Below, one piece after another: positions 32,936 to 42,209 of a stretch of 42,209 nt of DNA. How positions within the stretch are numbered: the stretch's first letter is position 1; the number at the start of each line of letters is the position of its first letter. Location of the stretch: NCBI GenBank assembly GCA_022578965.1, contig MU400792.1, forward strand, positions 1 through 42,209, given 5' to 3'. The notes below the pieces were generated by a model. It was not told where the DNA came from and did no database searches. It saw nothing but the letters and a program-made list of their open reading frames with translations. Origin of the DNA: Xylaria sp. FL1777. Lineage: Eukaryota; Ascomycota; Sordariomycetes; Xylariales; Xylariaceae. A program made the position numbers and the translations under genes.

Positions 32936-35900
32936 ATAAGCTTTTACTCTTTTGTTCTTTTTGTTTTTTTTATTTCTTAAATATTTAGTTTTTTATACGC
33001 TATTTTTTTTTTTTATATATTCTTTATTTATTTTGTTATATTTATTATACTAATTTATTTATATAAAAGAAATAATTAATATAGCTAGCTATATATTAAA
33101 ACATATAACGAATTATTTTATATAAAGCTTTTTAACTTCTTATATTAATTCTTTAAAACATAATAATTTTATTAATATTTTATTATTCTGTTTTAAATTA
33201 AAAGCTTTATAGATCTTTTTTTAGCATACTTTTTTTAATACTAATAAGCTTAAGCTTTTTTTTTATTTACTAAAACCTTTTGTTATAATATTTATTAATA
33301 AATATATATTACTTATTAATTTAACATTAATAGCTATTTTATATAGCTTTGTTTTTTTGCTATATTTCTTTTAGCAATATTTACTTTAAGTTATTTACTT
33401 TTGTTTTAATTTTTTATTGCTTAAAATACATATTGTATTTTTAACTTAATAAAACCCTATAAAACTTAAAATTTGCAGCTTAGCTCTTTTTAATATAGTT
33501 TTAATAACTATGTTTATTTTTTTTTCTTTTATTTTCTTTTAATTCTTAAATACTAAACTACTTATTTACTATTTAAAATACAAAAACAGTTTATAAAAAA
33601 CTATATATTACTTGCTTTATATGCTTTTTGTTTTTTTATAATTATTGCTTAGCACTTTATTAGTTTTGTTTAAGCTAAAACAAAAGCAAATATTTAATAA
33701 GCTTTAGCAAAAAGCTTTAGCTTTTTTAAGTATACTTAGTTATAATACGTTATTTTATATAAATATATAAAACTATTTTAAAACTACTTTAAAACTTTAT
33801 ATAACTAGCATTTGTTTAGCTATTTTGCTAGCTTTATTCTTTTTTTATAAAAACATAATATTAAAAATATAACTATAAATTACTTAGCAAAAAGTGCTTT
33901 ATAAAAATTTTATATAAATTATTTTTTAATAGCAAACTAGCAGCACTTTTATTTTAATGCTATATAAGTTAACTTTGCTTTTTAAAACATGCTTTATATT
34001 ATTAAACCTTTTTATTTAACTAATAATATAATACCTTTGTTTATTTTGCTTAATAAGTTAGCATACATAACTAAAATAGCTTATAATAATAATAGCTTAT
34101 TTTAAAAATATTGTTTATACTTATATTTGCAATATATATTCTAACATATAAAAAGGTTAAAAATAATAAAAATTACTTTAGTTAGCTTTTACGTTAAAAA
34201 AATAGCTTTATTTAAAGTTAAAATATATAATTTTTATAAGCAGCATATATAAACACTTATAAAAGAATTTCATTTTTTTAATTTATTATAGTTTAATTTA
34301 TTACTTTTTAGCTTAAATTTACTTAAATAATATTATTAAAGCAAAGCTAAAATATTAACGCAAAAAATAATACTATTTAATCTTTTTTTTTTTTTTAACG
34401 CTTTTTAGTTTTATAAAAGCTAGCTATACTATATATTATTTACTTTGTTTAACGCTTTTATGCTGTTTTATTATAATATACGCTATAAATATTATATGCT
34501 TTAGTTTTATATTATAACTGCTATAAACTTTTATAAACTGCTTTTTTAGTAAATTATTTACTTATTTTTGCTAATTAATTTTATTACTTATAACCTTTTT
34601 TTCTTTGTTTTAATATACTAGCTAAATAACTTTATACTTATTTTTATTGTTTGCTTTATTAAGCTTATTAAAAAGCTAATAATATTTGCATTCTTTAATA
34701 ACAATATACTATTAAAATAATTTAATGCTATTAAGTATACTAAACATATATATATAAACCAAATATTGCTTATTTTTTTTAAGTAAACTTACATTAGTAG
34801 TATTTTTTTTTAAGTATTATAATTATAGCATACTACTTAAAATTGCTATATGTTTAACAAGTTAAAAAAGCTATTATAAAAGCTTAGCTTAAAAAATATA
34901 ATATAAAAGTATAGTATGCTATAAGTACTAAACAATATATTTAAGTAGTATATTTTTTAACTTATAAGTTATACTTTAAAGCAGCTTTACTTATTTTTTT
35001 TTAAGCATTAAAATTAATTAAAAATAACTTAATAAAGTATAATATAAAATATACTAAGTATAAATAAGCAATTTAAAATAACACTACTAAACAACTTTTA
35101 AAACATTGCTAACTATGCTATTATTTTTATTAAACATTATAAAGCATAGCTATTATATAGCAAAACTTTTAAGCTTATATTATAATTAATTACTTATATA
35201 TATAATTTAAAGTTTTTTAAAGCTTATAAGTTATATTTTAAAAAGCTTAAGCTTTTTTATTAAGCATAATATAATATTTTATATAAAAGCTAGCTAAACT
35301 ATATATAAAGCTATTTTTAACTTTTTAGCTTACTTAATATTTATTATATTTATTTTTAAGTTTTTAGTACTTTAAGCAAAACTAAAATTAAAAGCTTTTA
35401 AGCAAACAAAATAGCACTATTTAATAGTACTAACTTTTTATTTTTTATTTTTATATAATAGCAAAAACTAAAAATAAAAACCTATAACTTTAGCAACTAT
35501 AATACAAATAAATGCTAAAGCTAGTTTATATATATAGCATTAATACTTAATGCTTTAAATAACTATGCTAATTAATTAAACAAAAGCTTTACTTTTTAAT
35601 ATTATAAGGTTTAAAAAGTTTAGCTTGCTATATTTACTAGCAAAAATATTATATGCTTATTTATTAATAACTAGTTTAACTATTATTAAACATATGCTAG
35701 CTTTTATATTTTTATTATATTAAACTTTAAAAAAACCAAGTTTTTTTATGTTTAATTATTTAAATATATTACTATAAAGTTAGATTTTTTTAGTTTTAAG
35801 TATAGCTATTTAAAGCTATTATGCTATAACATAATAAAAAAAAAGCTATTATATAACAATATAAGTTACTTATTTAAAAAAGCTTTAATAATTATTATAT

Positions 35901-36126
35901 TAATATACTTGCTATAATTACTTAATTAAGTTTGCAATATTATTATATAAACATGCTATAATATATACTTATATATTATAATACTTATGCAATAAAAATA
36001 TAATACTTTTTACTTTAGCTTTAATGCTATACTTTAATATTTATTTAACTATTGCAGCAAAAGTTCTTTATGCATATCTTTTAAATAGCTTTTTTATATA
36101 TTTACTAAGCAACTTACTATGTTTTT
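32936..36126. other. Middle of copy C, no gene recognised
   Basis: Collinear with 26569-29760 of copy B. No RNA gene, and no coding frame that I can name. Confidence 0.4.
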
Positions 36127-36399
36127 TTAACTACGTATATTTTGCTTTAGTACATTTTTTAATATTATAAAACTGCTATTTTTTTTTGTTAACTTACTAG
36201 CGTAGCTTAAACTAAAAAACTTAAAAGCTAATAGCTTAGTATTAACATTTAAGTTGCTATACAAAATAAGCACATTAGTAAAAAAAATCTTTATATAATA
36301 TATAGCATTATATAAAAAGCTAAATATAAAGCTAATTATATAACGTAAGCTAGTAAAAAAGCTAACTAATAGCAATAAAACTAGCAAAAAAAAAAACAA
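36127..36399 (-). other. Open hydrophobic minus-strand frame in copy C
   Basis: Ninety open codons aligned with the frame at 29761-30058 of copy B: FFFLLVLLLLVSFFTS, then KLLAFKFFSLSYASKLTKK. Most replacements between copies (Ala/Thr, Val/Ile, Asn/Ser, Thr/Ile) fit single transitions. No conventional ATG start. Function unknown. Confidence 0.3.
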
Positions 36400-36507
36400 A
36401 ATAAACGTTATAAATAATATAAAGCTAAAAATAAACAGTAGCTATAATTTTAATAATTACAAGTAGCTATAATAAAACCTAAAACTAAAATATAACTAAT
36501 AAAAGCT

Positions 36508-36615
36508 ACTAAAAATAAAATATTTAAAGCTATATAATAATTATATTTTAGCTTAATAACTACTAAAAATAAAATATTTAATGCTATATAATAACTATAT
36601 ATTAGCTTAATAACT
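36508..36615. repeat. 54-bp tandem repeats in copy C
   Basis: Units 36508-36561 and 36562-36615, equivalent to 30141-30248 in copy B. Confidence 0.8.
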
Positions 36616-37170
36616 ATAAAAAGTCTTAAAAATAAAATATTTACTATAATTTTTGCTAGGCTTTCTTTAGTTTGCTTTTTTTGTTTTTTTTACAACTTTT
36701 TTTTTTAGCTTAGTTATATTAATTATTTATGCTTACTATTTCAAATATTTAGTTTATAAAGCTTTTATTACTACTAAAGCTTAAGCTTATAGCTAAAAAG
36801 TATTACTATAAGCTAAAAAAAAACCCTTTTAAAAAAAGTAACTAATAGTAATTAAAATATATAAATTATTTTAGCTATTTACTTTAGTAACTTTTAGCTA
36901 ACCTAGTATTTTGCTAACTATAATATAAGTATTTTTGCTATTTTTTTACTTTTTACTTAAAAAGCAACCTTTAAACAAGTTATATAAAACTAAAACAACA
37001 TTAATAGTGTTAAAAAGTATAATATATAACTCACAAAAATAAAAAAGCAAAAAATACAAAGTAAAATATTAACATTTATTTTTTACTTTAAAACTTAAAA
37101 CAAGTTTACTTTTTTTATAAATACTTATAATAAGTATTTATTTTTTACATTGTTTTTATATTAAAACCCT

Positions 37171-37214
37171 AAAAAACTAAATATTTTAATAATAATTAAA
37201 ATATTTAGTTTTTT
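37171..37214. repeat. 20-bp hairpin near the end of copy C
   Basis: Arms aaaaaactaaatattttaat and attaaaatatttagtttttt around aata, perfect pairing. Relative to copy B, both arms changed at matching positions (cc to ct, gg to ag). Confidence 0.9.
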
Positions 37215-37744
37215 ATATGCTTAAATATAGTTATACTAATATAGTTGCAGCATTAATAACATTATATCTTTATTATTAATTTTAAAATATAAGCATAACT
37301 TAAAAAAATCTCGATTTTTTTTTAATATAAAATAACTTTAGCGCAATAATTTAATATATTATAATATATAACTTTAGTGCTAAAAACGAACTTAATACTT
37401 TAGTAAACTTACTTAAAAAGCATAATTTTATAGCTTGTTTTATATTTTTGCAGCAAAATTGTTAATTCTTAAAAAGTAAAATGCTTTTTATAGTAATTAT
37501 TGCAAAAAGTTAACAAGTAATAAATATACTAAAAATAGCTATAATTATAGTAGCTTTTAAGCTACTATAAACCTACTTAAAACATTTTTGCATTTAATAA
37601 AGCTAAAGTACTAAGCTTATTTATAGCATCTTTAAAAAAAATTAAACTAAAGCATTGCTTTTTATATAGTTTTATTAGCATAAACATTATAATAATAAAT
37701 CTTTTATATACTATAAGCAAAAAAAAGCAGTAATATAGCTTTTA

Positions 37745-38101
37745 ATTATTACTATAGTTTTAAAAGCTATTGCTTTTAATATTTAAAAAAATAACTATAA
37801 ACTACTAGCTATACTTTTTAATAAAACTAATATAATAAGCTAAGCTAGCCTTTTTAATATAATAATAAAAAACGTAGCACTACTTTTTCTTTATATAAAT
37901 TATATTAATAGCATTAAAAAACAGCTAAAAAACAAAGCAGTAATACTTAAAAGCACAACAAATTATAATATTTAAGTAAAGCTATAATATTTTATAAATT
38001 TTTTAATAAAGCAATATATATTTACTACTATAAACTAAAACATAACAAATTTACTACATTTAAGTATAGCTAATATAAAATATATTTGCACTTAAATTAA
38101 A
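37745..38101. other. AT-rich flank after copy C
   Basis: Not shared with the repeat family; no gene or repeat seen. Confidence 0.5.
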
Positions 38102-38390
38102 AGTTTTATTAATAAAACTAAAATAAATAATTTACTATTTTTACTAAAAGCTAACAAAGCAAATAAAATTAAAACAATTATTAATGCAAACAATATAAAA
38201 GTTATTAATAAGCTTGCTTTAAATAAAACAGCAAAAGTAATAATAACTACTAAGGCTAATTCTTTAAACAAAGATTTAAATTTTTAAAACAATAATATTA
38301 TAAAAGCTAAAGCTAAAAAAAAAGCAAAAAACTGCAAAAAAAAGTATAACTTAATTATAAAATACACATTAAGTAACGCTAAAAGTTAAA
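38102..38390 (+). pseudogene. Coding-like Lys/Ala/Asn-rich fragment
   Basis: In plus frame 2 about 94 codons are interrupted by a single TAA: LLKANKANKIKTIINANN, then IIKAKAKKKAKNCKKKYN. The composition (Ala, Lys, Asn, with GCT/AGC codons kept) resembles the other decayed frames rather than the stop-dense background. It is probably the C-terminal piece of a decayed protein. Family unknown. Confidence 0.3.
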
Positions 38391-40620
38391 ATTAATTAGT
38401 TATAAATATTGCATTATACTTTAAAATAAACTAGCAAAATGCTATAATAGCATTTAAAAGCAAAACTACTTTTTAATTATACTAGCTTATAAGTAAATAA
38501 AAACAGGTTTTAAAAAACTAAATATTTTATTATTTATTTTACTTTATAAGCTTTTAAATGCTTAAAAAATAAAATATTTATTATAAATATTTAAATTTTT
38601 ATTTTTTTTAATAATACTTGCTAATAATAAACATTAAAAATAAATATAGCTGCTATATTAACTAAAATTATTAATTTTTTTAACTTTGCTTTTATAGCAA
38701 ATAAATATAAAACTAAAAAAACAATAACTTATAATAAAATGCTAAATAATTTTTACTACAAAAAATATATTACTATATTTAAACATAAAAAAATTTATTA
38801 CTTGTTATTTGTTTTTATACTTTTTTTTATAACTATGCAAACTTATAATGCATTGTAATCTTTTTTTTAAAGAAACTTTAATGTATACTTAGCTTATAAT
38901 AATAGCAAGTCTAAAATTAATAAATTAAAAAAAAAGCGCATTTTTAATAAATAAAACCTTATTGCTAAAATGTAAAACTTAAATCTAATATTACTAAAAG
39001 TATATATAACTTAATAAAAACTAAATATTTAATACTAATATTATTAAATATTTAGTTTTTTATATTTTTTATATAAAACTTTTTATTAACTAAAATAAAC
39101 TAGTAAAATTATATTTATTTCTTTATTTTTAACTTTTAATGCATGCTATTTGTTTAAAGCTTTTAAGCTAATAAAAAACTTAATTTATTAAAAAAAGCAA
39201 ACTTTAAGCTAAATTAATATAAATAACAAAAATAAAAAGATCTTAATTAAAAAAAATGCCAAAATTAAAGTTTATAGTATATTTACTTTGTAGTACTTTA
39301 AAGTATTAGTAATAAATAAAACATATATTTGCAAAAATATAAATAATGTAATATATTAACTAATTTAATTCTTGCAACAAAAAAGCATAGTTCTTTGTTT
39401 AATAACTTTTTTTATAAATTACTTAAAAAATATATTAAAGTATTTATAACTTAGCTTTATAAAGCTATTAATACTGCTTTTATTTTTATTTAACTTTAAT
39501 AAGCTAAAACTATATAAACTAAGCTTTAACTTATTTTAGCTACTAAAAAAAGTACTTTATATTAGTATTAATAATATTTAGTACTTAGCTATTAATAGCA
39601 TTAGTAAATTAATAATAAACATAAATAATAATAATGCTTTTAAAAGCATATAACGCTTTAATAAAGCTTATAAAAATAAAAACTACAAGTAATAAATAAT
39701 ATTACTTAATTTTTTTAGCTATATTACTAAATAATATAACTAAAGCTTTAATTTATATAAAATTATAATTAGTACAATTTATAAACAGCTTTTTTTGCGT
39801 TATAATATAAGCACTAAAATTAAAACTTTAAATAGCAAAAGTATAGCTTTAAGTAATAATTTACTTAAAGCTAAGTTTATTATAATGTACGTTTTTTTAA
39901 ATAAATAAAGCAAAAAAAAATATTAAAAATAGTTTACTATATATAAAAATTAATTATATGCTACATTTTTAAATAAAAAAAGTTTAGCAATTATAGCTAC
40001 TAGTTAAACTAAATAAAGCTATTATTAAACTAGTAAAACTATAAACTTAGTTATATTAAACTTTAAAGTTTAGCGCAAATTAAATATTATAGCTTTTAAC
40101 TTAAATAATATTTAAACTTTGCGCTTAAAAAAAAACATTAAAAACAAAATAAACTAAAAAACTAATTAGTTTACTTTTGTTAAAAAAAAGCTTACTTTAA
40201 CTAATAATTTTTTTAGTAATAACAAAAAAGCTAATATAAATGCTAAAAATAAAAAAAAAGCAAAAGCAAAAAGTATTAAAGCTAATAATACTAAAAACTT
40301 AGTTATTAAGTCTTAACTAGTAATAGTTATAAATATTTAGTAAATATATAATATTATTTAGTAAACCGCTAATAAAAAAGCATAATATATTTTTAAACTT
40401 ACTAAAAAAAATATGCGTACTATTATTTTATTAAACTGCATTAAATAATTTAAATTTATTATTGCTTATAGTTTACTATTAGCTTATATTATTTTTTAAG
40501 TTTTTGCATATATAACTTAGCTTAAAAAAAAAAATAGTATAGCTTTTTTAAACTAAATAATTATTATAGCAAAATTTTTATAAACTTAGCAATAAGTATT
40601 TTTAGTTTTTTTTTATTTAA
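38391..40620. other. AT-rich stretch with repeat hairpin stems
   Basis: No gene recognised. A single-arm copy of the hairpin stem (aaaaaactaaatatttta) lies near 38514, and a complete hairpin lies at 39016-39060. Confidence 0.4.
39016..39060. repeat. 19-bp hairpin sharing the repeat-family stem
   Basis: Arms aaaaactaaatatttaata (39016-39034) and tattaaatatttagttttt (39042-39060) pair perfectly around a 7-nt loop. Same outer stem as the hairpins inside copies B and C, but outside them. Confidence 0.88.
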
Positions 40621-40652
40621 TATATGTTCTTAAAAAAAAGAATATTTGTTTT

Positions 40653-40832
40653 AATAAATATTTCTTTTTTTAAAGCTTTATTACCTAATAAAATAAATAT
40701 TTTCTTTTTTAAGGCTTTATTACTTAATAAAATAAATATTTCTTTTTTTAAGGCCTTATTACCTAATAAAATAAATATTTCCTTTTTTAAAGCCTTACTA
40801 CTTAATAAAATAAATATTTTATTTTTTAAAGC
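40653..40832 (+). repeat. 39-bp minisatellite, 4.6 units
   Basis: Units at 40653-40691, 40692-40730, 40731-40769, 40770-40808 and partial 40809-40832; core aataaatatttctttttt, then aaggctttattacctaataa. The period equals 13 codons, so a plus frame at 40624-40875 stays open and reads NISFFKALLPNKI repeatedly. The open frame is a by-product of the period and I do not call it a gene. Confidence 0.9.
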
Positions 40833-40875
40833 GTTTTATAACTTTATAGTTTACTTTTTTGCTATTTTATATTAG

Positions 40876-41282
40876 TACTTAAATATTATTATGCTAATAT
40901 ATTTTTATTTTTTTTTAAAGAACTTTTTATTTTTTTTTAAATTTTAAACTTAGATATATAAACTATTATATTTTACTAAAGCAATAAAAAGCGCTTAAAC
41001 ATTATAGCTAATTTTAATAATCTTAATTTATTTATTTAGGTTTTTATTTATAGCTTAAAAACTATTAATATAAATATTAACTTATATAATTGCTGCTATA
41101 ACAGCTATATTATATTTTTATTTTAAAGTATTAATATATTAAACTAGCTACTTAGTTAACTTATATATATAAAACAAAAAAAATATATTAAGTAGTTTAT
41201 TATTATAATTATTAGTACTATTTATAAAAAACATAAAAGCATTATATAACGTAAGTTTTTATAGCAAATTATTATAAAAAGC
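40876..41282. other. AT-rich stretch before the 3' coding remnant
   Basis: Plus frame 3 is partly readable (LKTINININ, then S*LIYIK*KKYIK) and may be the upstream part of the next remnant, but it is stop-dense and matches nothing I know. Confidence 0.3.
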
Positions 41283-41999
41283 AATATTAATCTTAAGATT
41301 AAAAAAAAGCTAAGCATTATTGTTTATTATAAAATAATTTAATGCTTATATAATTAATTATATAATTATTACTTATTAAAAGCTATAAACCTTAGTATTA
41401 CTACTATTTTTTTTAAATTTCTTTATAAAATATATAATTATATTTTTATTATTGCTTAGCTTGCTATAAATAAACCTAAATAATATTATATTATAAATAG
41501 GTTTATAGCTTTTAATTATATTATATATACTATATATTTAGCAAAGCTATAAAGCACTAAAAAAAAAAAGCCCTTTATAACATTTTAGCAAATAAAACAA
41601 TTAAATAACTTAAAACAATAGCATTTTTTATATTTTTATAAATATTTGCTAAATAAAATTATTACTGCTTTTTAAAAAGCTAAAAACTAAAATACTAAAG
41701 CTATTAATGCTTGTTTAGCTAAAATTAATAAAGCATAAGTAGCTTAAAAAAAAGCAGAACTTAAAAAGCAAAAAAATAAAAAACGTACATAGCAAAAACA
41801 AAAAAAACAGAAAAAAAAAAAACAACTAAAAGAAAAAAAAGCCTAAAAAAAAACTAAAGTTAAAAAAAAAGCAAAAATTGCAAAAAAAGCTAAAGCTACA
41901 AAAAAAGCAGCACATAAAACTTTTAAAAAGCAATAAGCATAAGCAAAAAAAAAAAATGCAAATATTATAACAAATAGTAATAAATATAAAGTATTTTAA
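41283..41999 (+). pseudogene. Decayed ORF with Lys/Gln-rich coiled-coil tail
   Basis: Plus frame 3 reads about 239 codons without a frameshift; stops are TAA or TAG at likely Gln or Arg codons. The first part includes KAINLSITTIFFKFLYKIYN and LNKIITAF*KAKN*NTKAIN. From about 41718 the peptide is a charged helix (KKAELKKQKNKKRT, then KVKKKAKIAKKAKATKKAAH) ending near KYKVF* at 41999. Original Glu may now read Lys. A similar layout (middle domain, then Gln/Glu/Lys-rich tail) occurs in fungal pogo/Fot-like DDE transposases, but I see no DDE motif, so this is a guess. Confidence 0.38.
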
Positions 42000-42209
42000 T
42001 AGTTTAGCTATATACTTAAATAAATTACAAATTAAGTTTATATTACTATAGTATTAAAAGTACTTATTAAATATAATAATAAAACTTATTAAAAACAAAA
42101 AAGCTTTAAAAAAAAAATATTTAAAAAAAAAAAAAAGCAAATTTATTAATTGTTTAATTATAATTATAAATATTAAAAAATTAAATATTTAAAATATATA
42201 AATATTAAA
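42000..42209. other. AT-rich window end
   Basis: Homopolymer-rich DNA after the coding remnant. No terminal repeat was recognised before the window ends. Confidence 0.5.

Larger units (their letters stand above)
31378..37744. repeat. Repeat family copy C (6,367 bp)
   Basis: Begins exactly where copy B ends (aatctttttgttttttaggt) and has the same length. It ends tagctttta before unrelated sequence. Internal order of features is identical to copy B. Confidence 0.88.

Noticed and set aside
20007..37744. LTR retrotransposon or rDNA array as the identity of the 6.37-kb tandem unit
   Set aside because: No long direct repeats at unit ends, no target duplication, no recognisable pol motif in the parts translated, and no rRNA-like conserved block.
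40624..40875. 83-codon plus-strand repeat protein
   Set aside because: The open frame follows from the 39-bp period of a minisatellite; nothing else supports a gene.
1..42209. CRISPR array, tRNA genes, bacterial operon signals
   Set aside because: No regularly spaced repeats with unique spacers, no cloverleaf with conserved TTC loop, and no ribosome-binding-site/ORF pattern were seen.
1..42209. Mitochondrial or Plasmodium-like AT-rich genome
   Set aside because: Decay of a chromovirus by transition-only changes with TAA/TAG at Gln, Arg and Trp codons points to RIP in a fungal nuclear genome; no mitochondrial genes were seen.

Overview
The window is extremely AT-rich; lines I tallied by eye run about 12-20% G+C. 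It contains no intact gene of ordinary length. It reads as a degraded, repeat-packed AT-isochore of a filamentous ascomycete (Pezizomycotina-type) genome. Conserved retrotransposon reading frames survive over kilobases, but are broken by in-frame TAA/TAG codons where Gln, Arg or Trp codons are expected. Catalytic Asp and Glu codons have become Asn and Lys, and duplicated segments differ almost only by transitions. That is the footprint of repeat-induced point mutation (RIP, C to T on both strands). The organism assignment is inference.

Layout: (1) 1-3188 holds a decayed minus-strand frame that runs off the left edge. (2) 3189-11044 is a complete Ty3/Gypsy chromovirus: 236-bp LTRs, 5-bp target duplication ctaaa, and one polyprotein frame with a C2H2 finger, protease region, reverse transcriptase, RNase H, integrase and terminal chromodomain. 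It has 33 transitions and no transversion between its LTRs. It is inserted into the minus-strand unit of region 1. (3) 11045-11350 holds four 26-bp tandem repeats and a promoter-like stretch. (4) 11580-15600 is a second long minus-strand frame, unidentified, about 1,300 codons without a frameshift. (5) 15885-16340 is a less mutated non-coding stretch with a 16-bp perfect palindrome. (6) 16341-20006 is AT-rich sequence in which I recognise nothing.

(7) 20007-37744 is a repeat family: a 4-kb partial copy A (20007-23983), about 1 kb of unrelated sequence, then two 6,367-bp copies B (25011-31377) and C (31378-37744) that abut head to tail without a spacer. Each copy carries a Lys/Gln-rich minus-strand frame and a long hairpin. 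The hairpin arms differ between A and B/C by a compensated transversion. B and C share a 44-bp internal duplication that A lacks. (8) 37745-42209 is more AT-rich DNA with a third type of hairpin, a 39-bp minisatellite and two plus-strand coding remnants.

The parts do not form a pathway. They are layers of transposable-element insertion, tandem duplication and RIP-like decay. The most unusual structures are the abutting 6.37-kb duplication, the recurrent hairpins sharing one outer stem, and a strong visual excess of GpC among surviving C/G bases.
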